Assembly (NCBI GenBank): GCA_947243795.1
Contig: OX365934.1
Span: 930,001-994,000, forward strand
Length of the DNA stretch: 64,000 bases
Reading direction: 5' to 3'
Source of the DNA: Saccharomyces uvarum
Lineage: Eukaryota > Ascomycota > Saccharomycetes > Saccharomycetales > Saccharomycetaceae
Shown here: one piece after another, positions 51,367-60,578 of the stretch
Layout: the number at the start of each line of letters is the position of its first letter
Numbering within the stretch: position 1 is the first letter of the stretch
Translations under genes and position numbers: made by a program
The notes under the pieces: model-generated
What the model was told of the DNA's origin: nothing
The model's input: only the letters and a program-made list of their open reading frames with translations
The model's database searches: none

Positions 51367-53472
51367 ATGAGTGCTACTAATTGGTTTGACGGTTGGGACG
51401 CAGAGGCGCTTTACAAAGATGACGTTGCTGGCTGCAGTGACTGTGCTAAGACGTCCCCATTACCAGAGTCTGGTATTATTTGTGGGCCTGTGTTGAGACT
51501 CATCAACATGGATTTCAAGGAAAAGCATTATGAGGGTTCTATTATGATGGTTGTCAGAGGTGAAGAAAAAATTCCGAAAATCGCTTACCAATTGGGACCC
51601 TCTTTGCCCTCTGATGGTGAAGACACTGAAATTAGCAAAGCCTCCTTCGAAAATGAACTTTTCCATAAGGACCAGCTAAAAGGTGACGATATCTGGTTTT
51701 ACAGATACGAAATCCAATTACCAATGGCTAAATACGAACAAATGGTGAAATACTCCATTGATGGTACGACAGAGCCACACTATAGGTTCTTCATCCCGTC
51801 TTTCACTCAGAACTCAAACGTTATTTCTTACTCGTGTAATGGGTTCTCCTTAAGCGTAGACACATCGAAATTCAAGGGCTCTCTGTGGTATGATGTTCTT
51901 AGGAAGCATCAGTACGTCCATTATCATGCTATTCTTGGTGGTGGTGACCAAATTTACTCGGATAATATTAAATTGCACGCTCCTAATTTCAAAGCTTGGT
52001 TGGAGACCAAGGACCTTATCAAGAAGTATAATACTCAGACGACTGAGGAGACCAGGGACCAGATTAGACAGTTTTACTTGGAACACTACCTAAATTGGTA
52101 CGGCTATGGTCATTGGTACGGTTCTACTCCAACATCTAAGACCACCCAAAAATGTTTTGTAAAAGCGTTAGCGTGTATACCAGCCATCAATATTTGGGAT
52201 GACCACGATATCATCGATGGTTATGGTTCCTACAACGACGCATTTATGAAGACTGAGAACTTTGTGACTGTGGGAAGAATGGCTTATAGATACTATATGC
52301 TCTTCCAACATCACGTCAGCGCATCTAAGGACGATGGCGATGATTTTGCTTATTTGCAAAGCAAACAGTGGATTTTAGGTAATGAAAAGGGGAGTCCATA
52401 CATTGGCGAAAGGTCTCACTCGATATTCTCTTGGTTAGGCCCCAAAATGGGCATGTTGGGTTTGGATTGTAGAACTGAGAGAAAACTACGCCAAATTTTC
52501 TCAGAAAGAAGCTATTCTTTGATCTGGGAACGTGTAGAAAACGAATTGAAAGCTTTGAAAGGTGGACACTTGTTGGTGATGTTAGGTATCCCCATTGCGT
52601 ATCCAAGATTGGTTTGGTTAGAGTGGCTATTCACCTCAAAGTTATTGGCTCCAGTCAAATATCTGTCCAAGAAAGGTATAATTCCTAATGGCTTGGTTAA
52701 TGAATTCAACGGAGACGTTGAATTACTGGATGATTTAAATGACCATTGGTGTGCAAGACATCACAAGAAAGAAAGGAACTATTTGGTAATGAAATTGCAA
52801 GACATTGGAGCCAAATACGGTGTCAGGATCACTATCTTATCAGGTGATGTTCACTTAGCATCCATTGGAAGATTTAGAGCAAAGACACATAGACATCATC
52901 TCATCATGTCCGAAAGGAAGGAAGAGGAAAACGCTAAAGTTATCGAAGAACCAACCAAAGATGAACGGTTAATGTTTAACATCATTGCCAGTGCTATTGT
53001 AAATACCCCACCGCCTGATGCAATGGCTACCTTACTACAAAAAAGATGCCATTTGCACCATTTTGATGCGGAAACGGATGAAGATGCGGTACCAATCTTT
53101 GCCAAAGAAGTGGATGGAGCACATAATCGTAACGATTCATGTTTCATGAATAAGAGAAACTGGTCAGATATCATACCTGTGGAAAACATATTGAAGAATC
53201 CTCAATTGAGTAAAGAGTTGAACGTGAAAGTTGGTGATATCGTTATTCCGGGTATCATCACAGAAAAACAAAAGTTGGCAACCTTAGAGAGGGATGACCA
53301 GTTCAACTCTTATCCAGTGACTTCCGACGGTCTGTTTGCCACTATTCGTGTGGAAAAAGATGCCAGTCAAGCGGATTCACAAACTGTGAGTTATGGTCTT
53401 CCTATTCCGGAATTGGAGATCACTCGCGAAAAGTTGTCTCATGCAGGTATTAAACATCTGAACGTGATGTGA
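51367..53472 (+). CDS. YGR266W: PhoD-like metallophosphatase-family protein YGR266W
   Basis: Protein of unknown exact function. In S. cerevisiae it has a single predicted membrane segment and is found at the mitochondrial outer membrane and plasma membrane. It is 701 aa, the length I expect. Metallophosphoesterase motifs of the PhoD type are visible: GGGDQIYSD (191-199), NIWDDHDIIDGYGSY (Asp/His metal ligands at 278-281) and ILSGDVHLASIGRF near 490-500. This supports a phosphoesterase fold, though the substrate is not known. The C-terminal 150 residues show no named domain. The ATG is at 51367. FOL2 converges with 260 bp between the stops. Confidence 0.93.
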   Translation: MSATNWFDGWDAEALYKDDVAGCSDCAKTSPLPESGIICGPVLRLINMDFKEKHYEGSIMMVVRGEEKIPKIAYQLGPSLPSDGEDTEISKASFENELFHKDQLKGDDIWFYRYEIQLPMAKYEQMVKYSIDGTTEPHYRFFIPSFTQNSNVISYSCNGFSLSVDTSKFKGSLWYDVLRKHQYVHYHAILGGGDQIYSDNIKLHAPNFKAWLETKDLIKKYNTQTTEETRDQIRQFYLEHYLNWYGYGHWYGSTPTSKTTQKCFVKALACIPAINIWDDHDIIDGYGSYNDAFMKTENFVTVGRMAYRYYMLFQHHVSASKDDGDDFAYLQSKQWILGNEKGSPYIGERSHSIFSWLGPKMGMLGLDCRTERKLRQIFSERSYSLIWERVENELKALKGGHLLVMLGIPIAYPRLVWLEWLFTSKLLAPVKYLSKKGIIPNGLVNEFNGDVELLDDLNDHWCARHHKKERNYLVMKLQDIGAKYGVRITILSGDVHLASIGRFRAKTHRHHLIMSERKEEENAKVIEEPTKDERLMFNIIASAIVNTPPPDAMATLLQKRCHLHHFDAETDEDAVPIFAKEVDGAHNRNDSCFMNKRNWSDIIPVENILKNPQLSKELNVKVGDIVIPGIITEKQKLATLERDDQFNSYPVTSDGLFATIRVEKDASQADSQTVSYGLPIPELEITREKLSHAGIKHLNVM

Positions 53473-53732
53473 TCCAGTATAATTTGTTAATAATTCGTTT
53501 ATCTATTTATTTGTGTATTTATCTACTGATTTAATTATCCCTATCGAATAACAATAGGGGCCCTTGAGTACGATGTTCCCCGGTATATGAATAAAACTGA
53601 ACGTACATAGTAATTGTTGAAAAAAACCCTGGTCGCGCGCAGTCTTTTGGCGGTGTTGAAATGGAGATTGCTCGTACATCTTTATTCACATAGTTAATAC
53701 ATATACAACATACTGTGCCTTCATTTTCTTCT

Positions 53733-54464
53733 TCAAATACTTCTCCTTCCTAGTAAGGTTAAAAACTCTTCTCTTGTCTTATGAGCTCTGAACCCTCCAA
53801 GCATACAAGAAGTTACTGTAGAAGATCCTGTTTTTTGAATACCTCTCGAAACCATGCACATATGAGAAGCTTCCATAACAACGGCAACACCCAATGGTTT
53901 CAAGATATCACTCAACGCCATTGCAATCTGCTTCGTGAGCCTTTCTTGGACTTGTAACCTTCTTGCATACATCTCTGCTAATCTGGCCAATTTACTCAAC
54001 CCAATGACCTTCTTGTTTGGTATGTATCCAATATGAACTTTACCGAAGAATGGCACTAAATGATGTTCACATAATGAGTATATTTCGATATCACGAACAA
54101 TGACCATTTCGTCATGGTCTTCCTCAAAGACGGCATTCTTGATGACATCATCCATGATGTTCGTTTGGTAACCTTTGGTGAAATAAAGCATGGCTTTAGC
54201 ATACCTCTGTGGGGTATCTAGTAGACCTTCTCTGTCGACATCTTCACCTAGTTCGGTCAGGATGGTCTTAATTGCGCCTGAAATACGCTGGATTCGTTCT
54301 TTTTCCTCCTCTTCCGTTTCCTCAGCACGATCTCTTGTCCCTACACTTGGCCAAGAAAAACCATCTCTCTCAACTGGGGGGTTTAAGGTATATGGAGAGG
54401 TAGGTCTAATGTTTAATGGGGTTTCGTGCCTTTCTATCTCCTGTACCGCTTGGATATTTTGCAT
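53733..54464 (-). CDS. FOL2: GTP cyclohydrolase I
   Basis: Converts GTP to 7,8-dihydroneopterin triphosphate, the first step of folate synthesis, as a homodecamer in the cytosol. It is 243 aa. The variable acidic N-terminus (1 to about 60) precedes the catalytic domain. Zinc ligands are Cys132 and His135 in [18 protein letters not shown] and Cys203 in [12 protein letters not shown]. The block [23 protein letters not shown] is a family signature. The ATG is at 54462-54464. A Gcn4-type TGAGTCA lies at 54500-54506, 36 bp upstream, and TATATATA at 54646-54653, 182 bp upstream. Confidence 0.98.
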   Translation of the reverse strand: MQNIQAVQEIERHETPLNIRPTSPYTLNPPVERDGFSWPSVGTRDRAEETEEEEKERIQRISGAIKTILTELGEDVDREGLLDTPQRYAKAMLYFTKGYQTNIMDDVIKNAVFEEDHDEMVIVRDIEIYSLCEHHLVPFFGKVHIGYIPNKKVIGLSKLARLAEMYARRLQVQERLTKQIAMALSDILKPLGVAVVMEASHMCMVSRGIQKTGSSTVTSCMLGGFRAHKTREEFLTLLGRRSI

Positions 54465-54793
54465 AGTGGAAAGAATGATTATATTGGCTTTAAGAAAAAT
54501 GAGTCACGCACGTACAATCACAACTGATAGAGAGTTCGTAGAAGCTAATATTAACGGATACCGTACGGATTAGGTGCCTACCACGGTATAAATGAATGAA
54601 GGGAAGTTAAAGTAAGCAAATGCAGTGGGATTTGGGTAGTAAACGTATATATAGAAGAACCGTATGAAATTAAGAGCAATAAGCTTTTCTTTTCACAGTC
54701 GTTCGGTTCCGTCTTTTTTCTATATTTTCAGGCGGACTACACAGTTTTTTTCGGAGCTGTACCGGGTCATCTAAATCCCAAAAATTTCATATG
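54465..54793. promoter_or_regulatory. FOL2 promoter and HUA1 3' flank
   Basis: 329 bp that hold the Gcn4-type TGAGTCA (54500-54506) and a TATA element (54646-54653) for FOL2. The HUA1 stop follows at 54794-54796. Confidence 0.5.
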
Positions 54794-55378
54794 CTAATAG
54801 CGTTGAGGCTGGGTGATGATCCTGCCTACTCCATGGCACAGGGGACACATATCTTCGTCCAAGAGGAACCTGGTACGTCCAGAACCTCTGCATTCGCCAC
54901 ACAAGACGCCTCCAAGCCGAGGGTCCCCTGGTTGAACGCACAAGGGCCCGTTGCCCTGCCATGCGCTGGTGTACACGGGCATTTGGTAGTTTGTGTAAAG
55001 GGAAGGGGCAGCAGTGATGTTATTTTGAGGAGCAAACTTTCTCCAACACGACTTGCAAGACCGTCCGTTCTTCAACTTGTAGCCTGTATTACCACATTTG
55101 GTACAGTAGAACCTGGCAGGGTATGTCCAGGGCAAGCTTGAGCTTTGTTGCGGCTTTGCTGGAGGGCGTGCATGAGAACTTGAGGACGTGTAAGAGTGAG
55201 TCTGTGTCTGCGTATGAGAAGACGAAGCTGGTGGCACGGTGGAGGGTCTCTGGTGGGGCCTTGGTGGCGCATTGGGCCGTGGCCTCGGAGGTCGCTGTTG
55301 TTGGGACTGTAACCTCTCCTCTTCCTTGAGAACTTCCTCGTAGCTCGGCAATTCATCGTCGTGTGTGTCTCTAGACAT
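54794..55378 (-). CDS. HUA1: Hua1, zinc-finger actin-patch adaptor
   Basis: Small cytosolic protein linked to actin patches and endocytosis, and a partner of the ubiquitin ligase Rsp5. It is 194 aa (198 remembered). LPSYEEV at 10-16 is an L/PPxY-type motif for WW domains such as those of Rsp5. A Pro/Arg/Ser-rich segment follows (28-80). Four Cys pairs form zinc sites: CTKC (92-95), CKSC (108-111), CGEC (160-163, in CGECRGSGRTRF) and CPLC (178-181, in CPLCHGVGRI). The last two resemble the CxxCxGxG zinc motif of DnaJ. The ATG is at 55376-55378. Confidence 0.95.
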   Translation of the reverse strand: MSRDTHDDELPSYEEVLKEEERLQSQQQRPPRPRPNAPPRPHQRPSTVPPASSSHTQTQTHSYTSSSSHARPPAKPQQSSSLPWTYPARFYCTKCGNTGYKLKNGRSCKSCWRKFAPQNNITAAPSLYTNYQMPVYTSAWQGNGPLCVQPGDPRLGGVLCGECRGSGRTRFLLDEDMCPLCHGVGRIITQPQRY

Positions 55379-56111
55379 GGTAAATCTTACTCTATAGTGG
55401 TTGCGTGCGGACTTTTCTTTTGCTTAGTTCTTGCTATGGCGCCTCTTATTTCTTTGAATGAGTTGGCACTATTAAGAGATAGGGTGCGCCGTGGTGAGTG
55501 ATACATTCGTATATTATATTCTTTTCTCTACAATAAAAGGGGCAAAGAGAAAAAGCAAACGGAAAACAGCGACTTAATCGTTAAGAAAACATTCTTCTGA
55601 TGGGAGAGGCCCAGGTAAGCAGACAGGAGAACCTCAGCGAAGTGATCCAAACCGAACACGATTTCGCTGTACTAATTTAAAAGCAATGGTATGATTTAAA
55701 GGTGTGTCGTGGAAGCTACACGGCCATTAGATCTGTCTTTCGTATCTATGTGTGGCTTTATTGCTTACGGCAGTGCTCGTTGAGATGCCAGATTAGCCGC
55801 TGACAGATCTTTGTTTTTTTTTTGTTTTTTTGGGCAGTTTAGATTGGAGTTTGTCACTGAGCACGGATAGACCTGTTATTTTGTACGGCAAAGTGTGCGA
55901 AAAAGACAAAAGTGGTAGCAAGAAAGCAATATTGGGACGAAAAGGAGCGGTTGGAACTGTGCAGGCCCTTTTTGAAAAAACACGAACTGTAAAGGATTTT
56001 GCATATTCTGTGTTAGGCAATTGTTGTTTAAACACTAAAAAAAGTGAAGTTCCGACCGTCTTCCCCTCTCTTCACCGTGCTTTTTTCACAGCTAATATAG
56101 GAGGAAGGAAC
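55379..56111. promoter_or_regulatory. Divergent HUA1-YTA7 region
   Basis: A 733-bp divergent promoter. I recognise no standard site. The last 315 bp (from 55797) are open in the YTA7 frame with no ATG; see findings. Confidence 0.35.
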
Positions 56112-59100
56112 ATGACACGAAATTTAAGGAATAGACGCGATAGTGACGAGAAGCGTAGCGATGCTGAAGATACAAATAATGCAAACATCGGTTATGAAAC
56201 CCAGATCAAAGATGAAAATGGCATAATTCATACTACTTCTCGTTCTTTAAGAAAAATAAACTACGCGGAAATTGAGAAAGTGTTCGATTTTTTGGAAGAT
56301 GACCAGGTTATGGACGCCGATCAAAACCAGGCCAAACATGAGACGCCCGTTGAGGCTGAAACTAATGAATATGATGAAAGCAGTCACAACGGCGACGAAG
56401 ACGAAAACGACGACGATGTTGTGTTGCCGTATAAAAACACTAGAGTGGACGATGAATTGCCCAGTGAGAGAAATTTGAGGAAAAGGAAAATTCACGATCC
56501 AGAAGAAGAAGATGAAAGCTTTCATGAGGAAGATGTTGACGATGACGAAGAGGAAGAAGAAGCGGACGCATTCGAAGATGAGTATTTGGACGAGGACGCG
56601 AGAAACAATAACCGCCAGCGCAGAGCTGCCGATAGAAAGTTTATAGTTCCAGACCCTGATGAGGATGATGAATACGATGAGGACGGTGAAGAAGGAGGTA
56701 CAATAAGCCATTCGGCTTCTTCTAAACGTTTAAAAAGAGCGAACTCTCGAAGAACAAGATCCTCGCATCATCCGGAAACTCCACCGCCGGTTAGAAGAGA
56801 GCTAAGAAGTAGAACAAGGCATTCACAGACTTTAAATGAAGAAAACGACGGTGATAACGAAAACGCCAGAAACGAAGCATTAACTCTGGCTGATGAAATT
56901 AGGGAATTACAAGAGGATAGTCCCGTTAAAGAAAAAAGATTCCTTCGTGAAAGAACTAAACCAGTTAATTATAAATTACCTCCACCACTAACTGCTACCA
57001 GCGCAGAAGAATTTATGGATAGGAACAATAATGCACTCTCTTTCCATAATCCGTCACCTGCACGTCGTGGCCGTGGTGGTTGGAATGCTAGTCAAAATTC
57101 GGGTCCAACAAGGCGACTTTTCCCCACAGGTGGCCCATTTGGTGGCAATGATGTTACTACTATTTTTGGTAAAAATACAAACTTTTACAATCAAATCCCA
57201 TCTGCATTCAATAATGATAATAGCAACAACAAACTAATATTAGATTCCGATTCCTCCGACGACGAAATACTACCTCTTGGCGCTACACCCAAAGTAAAGA
57301 AAGTGGACGCTCAAAAAAAAAAAAAGAAAAAGCCGGAAATTGCCGATCTCGATCCATTAGGTGTTGATATGAATATCAATTTTGATGACATAGGTGGTTT
57401 AGATAATTATATTGATCAATTGAAGGAAATGGTCGCTTTACCGCTATTGTACCCGGAGCTATACCAAAACTTCAATATCACGCCTCCGCGTGGTGTTCTA
57501 TTCCATGGTCCCCCAGGTACTGGTAAAACGTTAATGGCGAGAGCTCTGGCTGCAAGTTGCTCCTCCGATGAAAGAAAAATTACGTTTTTCATGCGTAAGG
57601 GAGCAGACATCTTGTCGAAGTGGGTTGGTGAAGCTGAAAGACAACTCCGTTTATTATTCGAAGAGGCCAAAAAGCAACAGCCATCCATCATATTTTTCGA
57701 TGAGATTGATGGGTTAGCGCCTGTGAGAAGTTCCAAACAAGAACAAATTCATGCTAGTATTGTATCAACTTTATTAGCTTTGATGGATGGTATGGACAAT
57801 AGAGGTCAAGTTATCGTTATTGGTGCCACAAATCGACCTGATGCTGTAGATCCTGCTCTAAGAAGGCCGGGAAGGTTTGATAGAGAATTTTATTTCCCAT
57901 TGCCTGATGTAAAAGCACGTTATAAGATTCTACAAATTCAAACTAAAAAATGGACGTCACCGTTGTCAACTGAGTTCATTAACAAATTAGCCATCCTGAC
58001 TAAAGGTTATGGTGGTGCAGATTTAAGGTCCTTATGTACTGAAGCTGCACTTATAAGTATACAAAGAAACTTTCCCCAAATTTATAGATCGAATGATAAG
58101 CTCTTAGTGGACCCCTCCAGGATCAAAGTCAAAGTCAATGATTTTATGCTAGCATTGAAAAAAATTGTTCCGTCATCCGCAAGATCTACTGGTAGCTCTC
58201 CTCAGCCATTACCTGAATTGATCAAACCTTTATTAACGGATCAAGTAAATAACTTGAAAGAAAAACTGGACTATATGTTAAAAAAGGACGATTCTGGTTT
58301 CAAAAAAACTACATCACTACTTCAAGATTTTATAGATTACGAAGAATGCAGTGAAGAAGAAGAAGATGATGATGACGATGAATGCAAAGGATTTGAAGGT
58401 GCATCTAAGTTTAAATCATATGAATTTTTCGATGCGATCGCGGAGTCACAAATTTGTAAACCTCGGTTATTAATAAACGGACCTAAGGGCAATGGTCAAC
58501 AATATGTTGGAGCTGCTATTCTAAACTACCTAGAAGACTTTAACGTACAGAATTTGGACTTGGCTTCTCTAGTCTCCGAAAGTTCAAGGACCATTGAAGC
58601 TGCTGTGGTGCAAAGCTTCATGGAGGCAAAGAAAAGACAACCTTCAGTTATATTCATTCCTAATATGGACATCTGGATCAATACCATCCCAGAAAATGTC
58701 ATTCTAGTTTTATCAGGCCTGTTCAGATCTCTACAGAGTAATGAAAGAGTTCTTTTATTATGTCTCGCTGAGGATTTGGATATATCTGAAATTAAAGACG
58801 GCATTTTGTCCGATTTTGCATTTGACAGGAATACCTTTCAATTAAATAAACCTTCCGTTCAAAACATTACAGCATACTTCTCCAATCTAATTGAACTATT
58901 GAAGACAAAACCAAGCAATATTCCCATGAAAAGGAAAAGGGTCAAGCCGCTGCCAGAACTACCAAAAGTGATTTCAAATGCAACAGTCACTAACTTTGAT
59001 GAGAATGGTGAACCATTGTCTGAGAATGAAGTGCTAAGAAGGAAACTGAAGACGTTCCAACATCAGGATATGAGATCAAAAAATGTCTTAAAGATCAAAC

Positions 59101-60302
59101 TCTCGGGCTTGATGGATCTTTTCAAAAATAGGTATAAAAGGTTTAGAAAACCACCAATCGACGATGCTTTTTTGGTTCATCTTTTCGAACCAGACACGAA
59201 TAATGATCCCAGTTGGCAACCAGCCTATATAAAAGATAAGGATATGATTTTAGAGATTTCTACGGGCCGGAGGTTTTTTAATATGGATTTGGACATCGTA
59301 GAGGAGAGACTTTGGAACGGATATTATTCAGAACCAAAGCAGTTTTTGAAAGATATTGAACTAATATACCGAGACGCCAATACTATCGGTGATAGAGAAC
59401 GTGTGATCAAAGCGTCTGAAATGTTTGCCAACGCACAAATGGGTATTGAAGAAATTTCAACTCCAGATTTCATCCAAGAATGCAAAGCTACGCGCCAAAG
59501 GGATTTAGAGAGACAAGAACTTTTCTTAAAAGATGAAGAGAACAGGGTGGGAATTGATTTAGAAGCCCAACCTGAAGAACAACAGAATATACTGCCGCAA
59601 TCCGAGGTAGATGTTGGCGAATTTGGTGTAGCTGCAGGTAACCAATTACAGGCTCAATTAAAGACTGTTCCTAATACAGATTCCATTGTCAACATCGGAG
59701 AAGTCCCAGCATCAATTGATACCGAAATATATAAGAAACAGGAAGCAACGCCAACGCCTTCTACTGTTGGTACGGAAGAAGTACCCACTCCGAAAGACAG
59801 TGGCGCACATGAACAACGTCCATTAGAATCAATCCAATCTAACTGCATAATAAATGGACAGATCAATGATGATAAACAGACTGCAGGGCAACTGAAACAA
59901 AGTGTTCCACTCTTGAAGTCACAAACGAAAGATATGCCTAGTGAATCAGCTTCCAAGCCGTGTGAAGTAAAGCAAGTGACAGAAAGTCTACCCATTAACA
60001 ACAGTACATCTATGGGAGCAGAAGTTTCTCACAAAGGTGAAAAGACAAGTCAACAAGACGCTACAACTATGACAAAGGAAGTTGGGAAGTCACAACAAAG
60101 GAAGAAGGACAATAGAGATATCGTTTTATCATCTAAACAAACAAAAGAAATATGTGAATGCTTAATCGAGCATTGCAAAGATTTTACAGTTTCCCAGCTA
60201 GAAGATGTTCATTCCTCTATTGCAAAAATAATATGGAGGAACAGATCTGTATGGGACAAAACAGACGCTGTTGGTGATATAATGAAATTCCTCTCAAAGT
60301 AA
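56112..60302 (+). CDS. YTA7: Chromatin AAA-ATPase with bromodomain, Yta7
   Basis: Nuclear hexameric AAA protein (ATAD2 family) that binds histone H3, limits H3 on chromatin and marks boundaries of silent DNA and histone genes. It is 1396 aa (1379 remembered). The acidic, Ser-rich N-terminus (1 to about 400) is a kinase target. AAA1 has Walker A GPPGTGKT at 466-473 and Walker B IIFFDEID with Asp530-Glu531. AAA2 is degenerate: its P-loop position reads NGPKGNGQQ (near 789) and its Walker B VIFIPNMDIW, so it probably does not hydrolyse ATP. The bromodomain-like segment spans about 990-1110, with the C-terminal tail after it. The ATG at 56112 (MTRNLRNRR) matches the known start. Confidence 0.97.
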   Translation: MTRNLRNRRDSDEKRSDAEDTNNANIGYETQIKDENGIIHTTSRSLRKINYAEIEKVFDFLEDDQVMDADQNQAKHETPVEAETNEYDESSHNGDEDENDDDVVLPYKNTRVDDELPSERNLRKRKIHDPEEEDESFHEEDVDDDEEEEEADAFEDEYLDEDARNNNRQRRAADRKFIVPDPDEDDEYDEDGEEGGTISHSASSKRLKRANSRRTRSSHHPETPPPVRRELRSRTRHSQTLNEENDGDNENARNEALTLADEIRELQEDSPVKEKRFLRERTKPVNYKLPPPLTATSAEEFMDRNNNALSFHNPSPARRGRGGWNASQNSGPTRRLFPTGGPFGGNDVTTIFGKNTNFYNQIPSAFNNDNSNNKLILDSDSSDDEILPLGATPKVKKVDAQKKKKKKPEIADLDPLGVDMNINFDDIGGLDNYIDQLKEMVALPLLYPELYQNFNITPPRGVLFHGPPGTGKTLMARALAASCSSDERKITFFMRKGADILSKWVGEAERQLRLLFEEAKKQQPSIIFFDEIDGLAPVRSSKQEQIHASIVSTLLALMDGMDNRGQVIVIGATNRPDAVDPALRRPGRFDREFYFPLPDVKARYKILQIQTKKWTSPLSTEFINKLAILTKGYGGADLRSLCTEAALISIQRNFPQIYRSNDKLLVDPSRIKVKVNDFMLALKKIVPSSARSTGSSPQPLPELIKPLLTDQVNNLKEKLDYMLKKDDSGFKKTTSLLQDFIDYEECSEEEEDDDDDECKGFEGASKFKSYEFFDAIAESQICKPRLLINGPKGNGQQYVGAAILNYLEDFNVQNLDLASLVSESSRTIEAAVVQSFMEAKKRQPSVIFIPNMDIWINTIPENVILVLSGLFRSLQSNERVLLLCLAEDLDISEIKDGILSDFAFDRNTFQLNKPSVQNITAYFSNLIELLKTKPSNIPMKRKRVKPLPELPKVISNATVTNFDENGEPLSENEVLRRKLKTFQHQDMRSKNVLKIKLSGLMDLFKNRYKRFRKPPIDDAFLVHLFEPDTNNDPSWQPAYIKDKDMILEISTGRRFFNMDLDIVEERLWNGYYSEPKQFLKDIELIYRDANTIGDRERVIKASEMFANAQMGIEEISTPDFIQECKATRQRDLERQELFLKDEENRVGIDLEAQPEEQQNILPQSEVDVGEFGVAAGNQLQAQLKTVPNTDSIVNIGEVPASIDTEIYKKQEATPTPSTVGTEEVPTPKDSGAHEQRPLESIQSNCIINGQINDDKQTAGQLKQSVPLLKSQTKDMPSESASKPCEVKQVTESLPINNSTSMGAEVSHKGEKTSQQDATTMTKEVGKSQQRKKDNRDIVLSSKQTKEICECLIEHCKDFTVSQLEDVHSSIAKIIWRNRSVWDKTDAVGDIMKFLSK

Positions 60303-60578
60303 GCAACTCATTGTGTTTGTGTATAGCTATGGTGAAATTGGTTTATATGTGCGCGTTTTTCTTGGTAATAACAAATACGATATTAAACCTCTTATATTAT
60401 TTATTTTAGTTCAGCTTACTATTCTACTGTGTACTATTACTCAACTTCTTCTTCGGGTAACATTTTGAAAAACTAACATTAAATATGAAATATACTAGAA
60501 ACTAGTTAAATTAGAGATGCGTCTAAAGCTCATGAGAATATTAAGTATCCAACCCAAAGAAGCCATTAATAGTTCAAG

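Noticed and set aside
54791-55141. 116-codon plus-strand frame over HUA1
   Set aside because: Antisense to conserved zinc-site codons of HUA1; no domain.
56247-56711. 154-codon minus-strand frame within YTA7
   Set aside because: Hydrophobic product is the complement of the acidic YTA7 N-terminus.
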